NCBI GenBank assembly: GCA_019787685.1
Contig: JAHNUO010000057.1
Span: 1 to 64,000, forward strand
Length of the DNA: 64,000 nucleotides
DNA from: Chiua virens
Taxonomy: Eukaryota > Basidiomycota > Agaricomycetes > Boletales > Boletaceae
Reading direction: 5' to 3'
Shown: piece after piece, positions 21,317-31,771 of the stretch
Numbering within the stretch: position 1 is the stretch's first letter
How the letters are laid out: every line of letters begins with the position of its first letter
Notes under the pieces: model-generated
Told to the model about the DNA's origin: nothing
Seen by the model: only the letters and a program-made list of their open reading frames with translations
Databases searched by the model: none
Translations under genes and position numbers: made by a program

Positions 21317-24300
21317 CAAGTAAGTGGTCTGACTGTTCTTGGAGGTCTCAGAGTGATTCTGATCCATGTCCATGTCTGCTCCCACCATGTTCTCTCATTC
21401 ATAGCCTGTAAGTGGTCTGACTGTTCTTGGAGGTCTCAGAGTGATTCTGATCCATGTCCATGTCTGCTCCCACCATGTTCTCTCATTCATAGGAAGTAAG
21501 TGGTCTGACTGTTCTTGGAGGTCTCAGGGTGATTCTGATCCATGTCCATGTCTGCTCCCACCATGTTCTCTCATTCATAGCGAGTAAGTGGTCTGACTGT
21601 TCTTGGAGGTCTCAGAGTGATTCTGATCCATGTCCATGTCTGCTCCCACCATGTTCTCTCATTCATAGCGAGTAAGTGGTCTGACTGTTCTTGGAGGTCT
21701 CAGAGTGATTCTGATCCATGTCCATGTCTGCTCCCACCATGTTCTCTCATTCATAGGAAGTAAGTGGTCTGACTGTTCTTGGAGGTCTGAGTGATTCTGA
21801 TCCATGTCCATGTCTGCTCCCACCATGTTCTCTCATTCATAGGAAGTAAGTGGTCTGACTGTTCTTGGAGGTCTCAGAGTGATTCTGATCCATGTCCATG
21901 TCTGCTCCCACCATGTTCTCTCATTCATAGCGAGTAAGTGGTCTGACTGTTCTTGGAGGTCTCAGAGTGATTCTGATCCATGTCCATGCCTGCTCCCACC
22001 ATGTTCTCTCATTCATAGGAAGTAAGTGGTCTGACTGTTCTTGGAGGTCTCAGAGTGATTCTGATCCATGTCCATGTCTGCTCCCACCATGTTCTCTCAT
22101 TCATAGGAAGTAGGTGGTCTGACTGTTCTTGGAGGTCTCAGAGTGATTCTGATCCATGTCCATGTCTGCTCCCACCATGTTCTCTCATTCATAGCGAGTA
22201 AGTGGTCTGACTGTTCTTGGAGGTCTCAGAGTGATTCTGATCCATGTCCATGTCTGCTCCCACCATGTTCTCTCATTCATAGTTTGTAAGTGGTCTGACT
22301 GTTCTTGGAGGTCTCAGAGTGATTCTGATCCATGTCCATGTCTGCTCCCACCATGTTCTCTCATTCATAGGAAGTAAGTGGTCTGACTGTTCTTGGAGGT
22401 CTCAGAGTGATTCTGATCCATGTCCATGTCTGCTCCCACCATGTTCTCTCATTCATAGCCTGTAAGTGGTCTGACTGTTCTTGGAGGTCTCAGAGTGATT
22501 CTGATCCATGTCCATGTCTGCTCCCACCATGTTCTCTCATTCATAGCCTGTAAGTGGTCTGACTGTTCTTGGAGGTCTCAGAGTGATTCTGATCCATGTC
22601 CATGTCTGCTCCCACCATGTTCTCTCATTCATAGTTTGTAAGTGGTCTGACTGTTCTTGGAGGTCTCAGAGTGATTCTGATCCATGTCCATGTCTGCTCC
22701 CACCATGTTCTCTCATTCATAGGAAGTAAGTGGTCTGACTGTTCTTGGAGGTCTCAGAGTGATTCTGATCCATGTCCATGTCTGCTCCCACCATGTTCTC
22801 TCATTCATAGTTTGTAAGTGGTCTGACTGTTCTTGGAGGTCTCAGAGTGATTCTGATCCATGTCCATGTCTGCTCCCACCATGTTCTCTCATTCATAGCC
22901 TGTAAGTGGTCTGACTGTTCTTGGAGGTCTCAGAGTGATTCTGATCCATGTCCATGTCTGCTCCCACCATGTTCTCTCATTCATAGGAAGTAAGTGGTCT
23001 GACTGTTCTTGGAGGTCTCAGAGTGATTCTGATCCATGTCCATGTCTGCTCCCACCATGTTCTCTCATTCATAGCGAGTAAGTGGTCTGACTGTTCTTGG
23101 AGGTCTCAGAGTGATTCTGATCCATGTCCATGTCTGCTCCCACCATGTTCTCTCATTCATAGCGAGTAAGTGGTCTGACTGTTCTTGGAGGTCTCAGAGT
23201 GATTCTGATCCATGTCCATGTCTGCTCCCACCATGTTCTCTCATTCATAGTTTGTAAGTGGTCTGACTGTTCTTGGAGGTCTCAGAGTGATTCTGATCCA
23301 TGTCCATGTCTGCTCCCACCATGTTCTCTCATTCATAGCCTGTAAGTGGTCTGACTGTTCTTGGAGGTCTCAGAGTGATTCTGATCCATGTCCATGTCTG
23401 CTCCCACCATGTTCTCTCATTCATAGTTTGTAAGTGGTCTGACTGTTCTTGGAGGTCTCAGAGTGATTCTGATCCATGTCCATGTCTGCTCCCACCATGT
23501 TCTCTCATTCATAGCCTGTAAGTGGTCTGACTGTTCTTGGAGGTCTCAGAGTGATTCTGATCCATGTCCATGTCTGCTCCCACCATGTTCTCTCATTCAT
23601 AGCAAGTAAGTGGTCTGACTGTTCTTGGAGGTCTCAGAGTGATTCTGATCCATGTCCATGTCTGCTCCCACCATGTTCTCTCATTCATAGTTTGTAAGTG
23701 GTCTGACTGTTCTTGGAGGTCTCAGAGTGATTCTGATCCATGTCCATGTCTGCTCCCACCATGTTCTCTCATTCATAGTCTGTAAGTGGTCTGACTGTTC
23801 TTGGAGGTCTTAGAGTGATTCTGATCCATGTCCATGTCTGCTCCCACCATGTTCTCTCATTCATAGTCTGTAAGTGGTCTGACTGTTCTTGGAGGTCTCA
23901 GAGTGATTCTGATCCATGTCCATGTCTGCTCCCACCATGTTCTCTCATTCATAGCGAGTAAGTGGTCTGACTGTTCTTGGAGGTCTCAGAGTGATTCTGA
24001 TCCATGTCCATGTCTGCTCCCACCATGTTCTCTCATTCATAGTTTGTAAGTGGTCTGACTGTTCTTGGAGGTCTCAGGGTGATTCTGATCCATGTCCATG
24101 TCTGCTCCCACCATGTTCTCTCATTCATAGCGAGTAAGTGGTCTGACTGTTCTTGGAGGTCTCAGAGTGATTCTGATCCATGACCATGTCTGCTCCCACC
24201 ATGTTCTCTCATTCATAGGCTGTAAGTGGTCTGACTGTTCTTGGAGATCTCAAACTGATTCTGATCCATGTCCATGTCTTCTCCCACCATGTTCTCTCAT

Positions 24301-24397
24301 TCATAGTCTGTAAGTGGCCAGACTATTCTTGGAGATCTCAGAATGATTCTGATCCATGTCCATGTCTGCTCCCACCATGTTCTCTCATTCATAGCTT
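21226..24397 (+). repeat. tandem array of 36 units: 85-nt intron plus 3-nt exon
   Basis: The period is 88 bp (first triplet 21317-21319, last 24395-24397; one unit lacks 2 bp near 21788). Each unit begins GTAAGTGGTCTGACTG, carries CTGATCC mid-unit as a possible branch site, and ends TTCTCTCATTCATAG. Three bases follow before the next GTAAGT. Those triplets are GAA (8), CGA (8), TTT (7), CCT (6), TCT (3), CAA (2), GCT (1) and CTT (1). In the incoming reading phase they are Glu, Arg, Phe, Pro, Ser, Gln, Ala and Leu codons; none is a stop. Up to unit 33 I count only about seven changes in all the 85-nt parts (21528, a 2-bp loss near 21788, 21989, 22113, 23811, 24078, 24183). Every acceptor is intact and 35 of 36 donors following a triplet are GTAAGT. 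Because 88 is not a multiple of three, unspliced units give no long frame. Confidence 0.95.
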
Positions 24398-24582
24398 GTA
24401 AGTCTTAGTTACAATTTATTGAATCCATCTTGTTCCCTTTAATATCCCTCAGGATGTAAGACATCTTTGAAGCCTTGTATGCAATAACATTGAATGCTCT
24501 TTCTGCTCCATTTCCATTTTCTAGCAGGTGAAACCTAATCATTCTCTTTTTTTACTTCATTTTCAACTTTATTTTCCAGGAG
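24398..24582 (+). other. three further single-codon exons between unrelated introns
   Basis: Past the array the same architecture continues with different intron sequence. Intron 24398-24452 (55 nt, ends CCCTCAG) is followed by GAT (24453-24455). Intron 24456-24524 (69 nt, GTAAGA...TTCTAG) is followed by CAG (24525-24527). Intron 24528-24579 (52 nt, GTGAAA...TTCCAG) is followed by GAG (24580-24582), then donor GTTTGT. Codons Asp, Gln, Glu keep the frame. The last two donors are weaker than GTAAGT, so this rests on pattern. Confidence 0.6.
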
Positions 24583-24637
24583 GTTTGTTGTGCTATCTCA
24601 CTTTGACCAAATCAATTATTAATGTCATTTCATATAG

Positions 24638-25161
24638 TTGCTACACTCTCCACAGGTTTTTTTATTTCTCAACTTATATTTAAATTTTGATTCTCACATT
24701 ATTTTTATATCAGGGCCAAGTTCCATATGGTGCCACAAAACACTCAACTTCCTCCAAATCAATGGTATGTGCACTATTTTCATGCTAGAACATTTCTCAT
24801 ATTACTTTGTATAATTCAGCTCCCATGGACCTTGAAACCATGGAAAAAAGTCCTTTTGTTGGGCATTGGTCAGTCTTGTTTGGTATCTCATTCCCACCCC
24901 TTCAATATCTGCATAGATTCTGCCATCATTATGGTGCACTCCTTCCATCTCCACCAGCAAGGTCATCCAGATTCAATTGCAACTACTGCCAAATTGTACA
25001 AATCATCTGGCACATGTGCCAAAGTTCAACAAGCAGTGACTCTGCTAGCTGATCAACACAATCCCAAGGATACAGAGGGGATGAAGATGGCAATCATGGA
25101 TCTGATTTCAAAGAATCTCATATGTGAGTCACACTTTTGTGCAACTGTGCAAGTTGATTAA
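24638..25161 (+). CDS. possible 3' exons of the GTPase-array gene
   Basis: After the last single-codon exon, intron 24583-24637 (ends CATATAG) can join to an 18-nt exon (24638-24655). Intron 24656-24713 then leads to exon 24714-24764 (GQVPYGATKHSTSS...), and intron 24765-24819 (55 nt, ATTCAG) to an exon from 24820. That last frame stays open to a stop at 25161 and contains TTAKLYKSSGTCAKVQQAV and NPKDTEGMKMAIMDLISKNL, which has a protein-like composition but no motif I know. All joins keep phase 0. The assignment to the GTPase gene is inference; an independent fragment is possible. Confidence 0.4.
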
Positions 25162-25318
25162 ACACACTTTAGCTATGAATATCTCTGTGTGAAAAGTTCA
25201 GTATCTTCAATGATGTCTCAACAGTGTACAATATTTCAGTAGAATGGAAACTGGTTGTAAATGTGAATTGTATGTCATTGAATTTCTTGACACATTCAGT
25301 CAATGCACAACAGTGATG

Positions 25319-25460
25319 CATCACTGAAGCATGCTGACCTTGATAATGGAATACAATCCATTTTTTGTCATTGGGGAGTGATTATCAAGCATTATCGAGC
25401 ATGTAGAATGGCATAAAATAGATTATATCACATTATCAAGGTCAGGATGTTTCAGTGATG
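25319..25460. mobile_element. MITE-like 142-bp inverted-repeat element
   Basis: The left end reads CATCACTGAAGCATGCTGAC and continues CTTGATAATG. The right end, reverse complemented, reads CATCACTGAAACATCCTGAC followed by CTTGATAATG: about 28 of 30 bases match. The inside is AT-rich and non-coding. A clear target-site duplication was not identified; a short extra palindrome (CAGTGATGCATCACTG) overlaps the left end. It lies just left of the point where duplication block B resumes similarity with block A. Confidence 0.7.
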
Positions 25461-25468
25461 TGGAATTT

Positions 25469-26890
25469 ACAACATGTCCAATCACGTGTATAGAAAATCA
25501 GTGTCAACTATGATATTTGCATACTGCTAACTGGTCGTGATCCAACTAACCTACTGAAGGAATGAAAACACTAGTGAAAGGCAAATATGAGTGCAAGTAA
25601 ACTATACCCCTTTTTCTTTCTAGGATATGGTGAGATGAGGACAGAAAACATCGAGCTGAGGCACTGTGGATATGTTGACATGAAGAAAGAAAATGAAAGA
25701 TAGAGTCCCCAGGTTCCGAAATATCAACCGCGCATCAAACAGCATGGGGATCACATCCGTCCAGATAAGAGATAGCCATTCACCGTTCACAATCACATTA
25801 CGCATTCGCTGACTTGCACAGCCCGGAACCATATCTTCCCAGGACGGCTGTTTGTGCGCGCATCAGCTGTAACTCCAGCATGAAATGCGTACCTCTTTTC
25901 TCATAAGATCCGCCACACCCGTCTGTTGTCCTTGTCCTTCTTGTTCCGAATCTTGGTGACGAGTGACTCTGCTCTGGGTGGGAAGACCCCAGGTCTGCAG
26001 TGCGCCTGAAGATCTGCCAGACCTTTGTGCGTTCCTTCCGACTCAAGGAGAACCTTGCCATACCAGCCGAATCCTTCAATGTTGGGAATAGGAACCCGAA
26101 CAGTGGGGGTGTGTTTGTGATTGTGTGGGCGGTACAGGCAGGCAGATAGTAAACGTGGTCCAGTGAACCCAACGAACAACATTGTGCAATGTGCCATAAG
26201 GTCTATGGAAGGAGTGTGAGCATGCTTCAAATGTCTGTTGATTCAATACACATGTTTCCATTCAAGCCCGATCCTGCAACAACTGCAAATTGGCTGCAAT
26301 CTTGTGCCCCCATGGACTTATGTCAAGGTAGACAATGGGATTACAATGGGGATTGTGTGTCACAGAACCACCAATGTGAATGACTCGATGGAAGTACGAT
26401 GGAGAGAACGCCAAGCTGTGGAAGTATGGCAACACTTCACCCACACAGGGGTATCTATAATCCAGATCCTGTCATTCATATGTCTGAGGCTGTTCGATAA
26501 TACAAATTCAAGATGACATGCACCACAAGATAGCTCCCATCCCACATCAGTTGGCCGAGGTTCCCTTCATCCCCGACAGCAACGTCCCACACAACATCTC
26601 CCACTTGGAGAAGTTTCAGAATACTGGAACATTTCAATTCGACCTCACATTCCACGACACCCACATCAAATAACCAATCTCCCTCAGGGGGAGGCACAAA
26701 CACTCTCAATACTGGTGTGCACCTGGGCTGATAGAGAGATGATTTGAATTCGGAGACCACTGATGAAAACTTGGGTTCCGTTCATTCTTTTGATGTGAAT
26801 GATTACCAGAATGGGAATGAGAAGAAGTGGGCAAGGGAGCTCGGCTGGAGATGCTGGGTTGACAGGTGCCTGGACGCAAAGGATTCAGAA
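25469..26890. repeat. segmental duplication, block B (right half)
   Basis: Counterpart of 11150-12500. Many differences are C to T or G to A at former CpG sites, for example (A to B) CGGGCGGACAG to CAGGCAGATAG, and CACCGATGCGAATG to CACCAATGTGAATG. An extra stretch near 25530-25590 is absent from block A. Confidence 0.8.
25798..26890 (-). pseudogene. conserved basidiomycete hypothetical protein, decayed second copy
   Basis: It matches the gene at 11.4-13.0 kb in pieces: VLRVFVPPPEGDWLFD, VGDVVWDVAVGDEGNLGQL, GWYGKVLLESEGTHKGLADL and FPPRAESLVTKIRNKK are all readable but in shifting frames. The N-terminal Ser-rich exon of the first copy is missing. Decay by CpG-type transitions is evident. 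I regard it as non-functional. Confidence 0.6.
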
Positions 26891-29213
26891 CCTGATTTGA
26901 TTCGGCCAAACACAGTGTCCTGATGTACCTGGCCTCAGACTGGGCTTGGGCATGGAGACGGAGAACCACTCACATGTAAGCCTGCGTTGCGAGTGCCAGC
27001 GCATGTATATCTGGTGTGTCGGACGTCACTGGAGTGTCCCGCTTCACTCCTTTAGGTTGCAGGTATGCGGCAGCAAGACGAGGATCTTGATATGCTGGCA
27101 TGGCCACACCATGTAGGTAGTTATGCATCACCTGTATAGCACTCCAGCATTGTTCTTTCACGGTCCTGATAAGTACCTTCCCTTCCTTCAAGCCTATACC
27201 TCCCATGTCCCGAGGCCTCAAAGAAGAGCACTCGGAGCATGTGGAGCATGACACCAGGGTCCATGTAATATGTTCATATCCCACAATGCAGGAGAATATG
27301 TGCAAGTCCCAGGCATCTAGACCAATCCTCTATTTGGCATACTTACAATTGTCAGGGGTTGGGATGTTGATACCGCATTCAGCCCGCAGGACATTTGTGC
27401 AATCTGGATAAACTCATTGCTTGGCTTGTGGGAATGCACACTTCAAATGGTTACTCTATTGAGCCAATCCACGGTCACTCGTGACAAAAACAAGTATAGT
27501 AACAGCATAGTAACATTCAGTTCATATCCTGCATCATGGAGGACATTTCCGTGAGTTTCAGTGAAGACAATGTAGATGGATGCAGCAAAGGTTTTCAGTG
27601 AGTTACTTAATAACACAACAAGCTGCGAAGCAATCTGTTGCACTCATTCTTAGCTGTGGTTCAGGCCCAGGCATCGCAGACTATAACAGCAGAACTGTAC
27701 CCATCAATTTTTTTCTTGGCCATAGGGCCCTGACTGGATAGGTAATTCAAGAATGGGTTACTGAGGTTGAGTTTCAAAGTGGCGGCACCAATCAAAGTGG
27801 AGTCTGCAAACTATATTTCTGATTGCAGTTCGGTGTCCTGCCAGGGACCCAGATGACATTTGACACTAGGACATAGCTGGTGAGAACATCGTTCGCACCG
27901 AAGGAGACCACAAGAGTGATCTCAAGTCTAGCGATAATGGCAATGTGCCAGGCCTCGGGCTGGTCTATTATCCCCGCATGCCTCTTCTTTCTCATCCCCA
28001 ATGCAACCATCTTTTACATCAATGTGAATCGACACACAGGTCAGTTTTGAGAATTTCTCATCATCTTACTGATCCTAATCACAGTAGGAACATTTCTGGG
28101 TACACTCACAAGAACGCTTAAAAGACATTCAAATTTGCAGGGCACCCATGATCAACCTGGTTGTGTTTGTGGTTGGCGGGGATATGCTCAGCACGCCCAG
28201 TCTGCGGCGGTTGCTTCCAGACTCAAATATCAATGTGCTCAGTTTTGATGGGATGTTGGTTGCTCTGATTGCTCTTGGGTTGTTGATATTGCCATGGACA
28301 AACCAAGCTTGCCCGTGGAAACAAATCACCTGCAATCACGGTCACTCTTGACCATCACGATCTTTATCCTGACATGGGCGTCTATCCACATGTGATTTCA
28401 GATGCACACTCGCACCTCGTCCACACTTTGATAGGTGAACTCAATAGATGTCTTCTTCTCTACCATGCTGTGTACCAGAAACCATGTTTGAGCGGTTCAG
28501 TTGTGATTGAAAAGGATGTTGAGCACCAGTGATGATGCATTGATATAGCACACAAGTGTGTTGAATGAGCCACAACAGGACATTACTACTTAGTGTGCTT
28601 AGACCCTGTGGTTATCGAGTATAATGTGTTACTGTCACCACTCTCATAAACCAGGAGAGGAACAGCCTATGCAGTGCTGGTAACAGTGTTGGAACTAGGA
28701 GATAGCGGCTGTATTGTCTTCCGGTGCGCACAGCAATGGCAATATATATTCGAATTCCCTGGAAAGTTCCTACAATGCTCCTTGATACATCCTGACCTGT
28801 TCATCAGTAGCCTGAAGGATGACGACTCTGCTTTTCAGACCACCACATAAACACATAAAGCCTTGTTCTCCTGGCACTCGTCAATGATACCCGTTCAAGT
28901 CTTATTTCTGCGATAACGAGTCTGCCAGGTCCCTTGCCTACCTACAGTTGACCTCCTATAATGACAATAACTTGAGGTGAGGGAGTCTGACACCTTCCCT
29001 TTGGGATCTTGATCTGTTGAAATGGCAATCACAGTGGCATTCTCAGAAACCCAGATTCACTTGAAGCTTCAAGGATCGACACAACTTCAATGAGTTGCAC
29101 CTTGACGACTATGAAGTAACAACTTGCCGCACTGACAATGTTCCCCGGATAGGTTGGTCCCTAAAGCTTGAGGCTCGAGGGACATTGTAGGAGACCTCTC
29201 ATGTCCAGTCTCT
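26891..29213. other. no intact gene; gene or element relics
   Basis: Several short frames contain hydrophobic or conserved-looking pieces (minus strand 27792-28010 with ITLVVSFGANDVLTSYVLV; plus strand 28148-28351), but no set of exons could be joined. The stretch is CpG-poor and probably decayed. Confidence 0.5.
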
Positions 29214-29719
29214 GCATCAGTAATTTTACATTTTGCTCATTTCGGCTTGCAAACTGCTTATGCAATCTTCCTGCGGCTAAGTGATCTTACAGTACGTCAT
29301 TAGTACAATTAGTCGGGTAAGACAAATAGAAAATGGCAGGATCATCTTTTCCCATCTTCTGGAGCTTATGATGAGCGTGATAAGTCATGCTCGACACAGT
29401 AAGACAAAATAGTACATTTAGACACATAGTTATACAAAGCTCGACTACAATGAGTGCGATAAGTTGCACTTGACACGGACTAGTTACAAAGTGCGACTAA
29501 GACAGAAAGTTGTGCTTGACACGGCAAGAAACAATGATACATTTAAGCATGTACTGGTTACAAAGCTCGACCAAGACAAAAAGTTCACAAATGATTTGTG
29601 AAAACAACACAACCCAAAGTTCAATTAGCAAGATAAGCAGCACTAGTTACATGAATGTGATTACTAGTGTGATCAACGCGAGAACCAGTGTGAGAACACA
29701 GAACGAGGGGGAAGGAACC
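29214..29719 (+). repeat. left terminal inverted repeat
   Basis: Inverted match to 38676-39145. Compared with the right copy it has about 36 extra bases near 29585-29620, bracketed by a repeated AAAGTTC, which looks like a small local insertion or duplication. A 60-codon frame occurs in both repeats in opposite orientation and is a by-product. Confidence 0.85.
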
Positions 29720-31563
29720 TGAGGAACAAAGACTTGCAGAATGAACTTGAATATGCGGTGGTGGCAAACACCATCCAGAGCGGCCAATGACTCCCACTTT
29801 GAAAGATGAGTGGTTATCCCAGCGCTTTGGTGGAGGCTTCCACTATGCTAGGGTCCATCTTCTTGTGCAATCCATGAGCCTGGTCATCCATAGTATGAGT
29901 AGGACCACTGGGCTTGTTCTGCAGAAGCTGAGCACATTCAGCATTGTCGAAATAGGGCACCGAGGGGACAAGACGAGATGCCTCCCGTTTCATAGTATAT
30001 ATCGATGTGACTTGAAAATGCGCTTCTGGATAAGGCTTTGGAGGCGTCTGTTGGTGAAGTTGACACAGAATCAGTCGAGAGAATTTGGGCGACTTGTTCA
30101 TATCTTTGGGGTCAGGGATATTGAAAAGGTCAATGGATACATCCAAGTTATCACATAGAGGTGCTAGGTGATATGCTTGTTGGGCCAGGGAAAAAGGAGA
30201 GAGTAGAGCATCTTTGCGAGGTCATCATGATTGTCCAATGTGCTGTTGGGGTTGGGGGGTTGGGGGACATGGTGCAGGATGTGCTCATTAGGCCAGAGAA
30301 AAGGAGAGAATAGAAAATATTCACAAGGTCGTCACAATTGTCCAATGCACTGCCGGGGGAAAAGGGAGGGAAGAGAAGGATCAAGGAACATGGTGCAGAG
30401 CTCCTTCTTGACATGCTTGTGAGTGACCGCACTCTCAAGTGCAGAAGGCCGCACACCATGTCGCAGATGGCGACATCAATCTCACGACTATGGTCAATAT
30501 TAAATTCGAGGCTGCTGAGACACAGAATGGTATGGACGAGCTGACAGACCTGTGAAACATGTCACCTGGACAACCCAATGGACTTGAATGCCAGCTTAAG
30601 TGGTCGGCGTCATTGTGTGGCACGGACATCATTAGGGGAGCACCAGCACCGCTGCACTGGCTGAGATACTGGTGCTGAGTCTTGAAGTTATCAGCAAGGC
30701 AAACATGTTGATATTCTTCTGGTGATGGACTGATCATCAAATAATAGAAGATGTGGAAATTGTGCTTGCCTGATGGGACAGCCACCATGTTGCATTCGGG
30801 TAATAGTCAAGCAACTTGATACTGCACAGATGTCCCTTGTTGTATTGAAAACAGATAGCTTGAGGAGCATTGATGGCGAGCTGGCAATTTTCTGACTTTC
30901 TGCTACCTGTTTTGCCACCAAATGTAGGTAAGTTCAATTGTGCTATGCATACTAGTCTTGTACCTAGTGATGGCAGGCTGGTTCTACATAGACGAAATAT
31001 ACAAGGTAACTTGAAGGTGTGTCCTGATACTCTGCAGCATATTTTGAAGAACAGAGTCGGTATTGGAGGACATGTACACATTTGCAATATTGATGGCCTT
31101 GACAAGGGGCGGAGGATCAAGACGTTCTTGATCATGGAGACCATGATTGTCGCAGAACACTGTGAAGAAATGAGTTGCAAATAGACTCAAGGACATGGTA
31201 AGAAGGCGACAATACAAATAGTTGCCAACAGGGGAGGGGAATGGGGTTGGGTCTTCGAGACGTTTGTAGTGCAAAACTGGTGTTAGCTCGTGATACACCT
31301 CCACTCGTCCCTAGTAAGATCCTTTAATTAGCATGGTGTATAAACTCGCAACTTGGATTTGATTCAACTCAGTACCTTGCCTGTGTGACATGCACATCAC
31401 CATTCTACATTGAACTGCATTGACGAGTCCAGAGGGGCTGGATTCAGATGGGTCATGGGGGTGTTCATTAGGTTTGTGATGTGTTACAGGCGATGTCAAA
31501 GTGGAGACCCCCGTGGGAATACAAGTGTGTGCCAGGTATATTCAGAAATATATCAATGCTATA
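29720..31563. other. interior of the element, left part, unassigned
   Basis: Open frames exist on both strands (minus 29814-30146, 30435-31180; plus 30870-31184) but none shows a motif I recognise and none joins to the transposase, whose C-terminus ends at 31564. Another accessory gene, or remnants of one, may lie here. Confidence 0.4.
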
Positions 31564-31687
31564 CTAAGAAACTAACTCGAAAGCATGATGGTCAGAAAAG
31601 TGGTTAACATAAAAGCCACGGTAGATATCTAATGAATTATCAAATGTAATGTGCTCGGGAACAAACTCGCTACCAAAGATAGGCAGG

Positions 31688-31771
31688 AGGTGGACATTCC
31701 GGACGATACTCTCAACAGAGATAACAGCAAGGTGGACATTCCAGACAATACTCTCAACAGAGATAACAGCG
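31688..31771. repeat. 42-bp in-frame tandem duplication in the transposase 3' end
   Basis: Two adjacent 42-bp copies beginning AGGTGGACATTCC differ at three positions, two of them CpG to CpA. In the transposase they repeat a 14-residue segment around HLAVISVESIV. Confidence 0.9.

Noticed and set aside
21226..24397. CRISPR-like array (repeats with short variable spacers)
   Set aside because: The host is a eukaryote, the variable part is only 3 nt, the 88-bp unit is not palindromic in a CRISPR manner, and no cas genes are present. Splice-site logic explains the unit borders exactly.
24727..25161. Single unspliced 144-codon gene starting at ATG 24727
   Set aside because: Its first third reads through a clear 55-nt intron (24765-24819); only the part from 24820 looks protein-like, so it is better treated as an exon.
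29287..29469. 60-codon frame found at both 29.3 kb (minus) and 38.9 kb (plus)
   Set aside because: Conserved only because it lies in the terminal inverted repeats; no motif.
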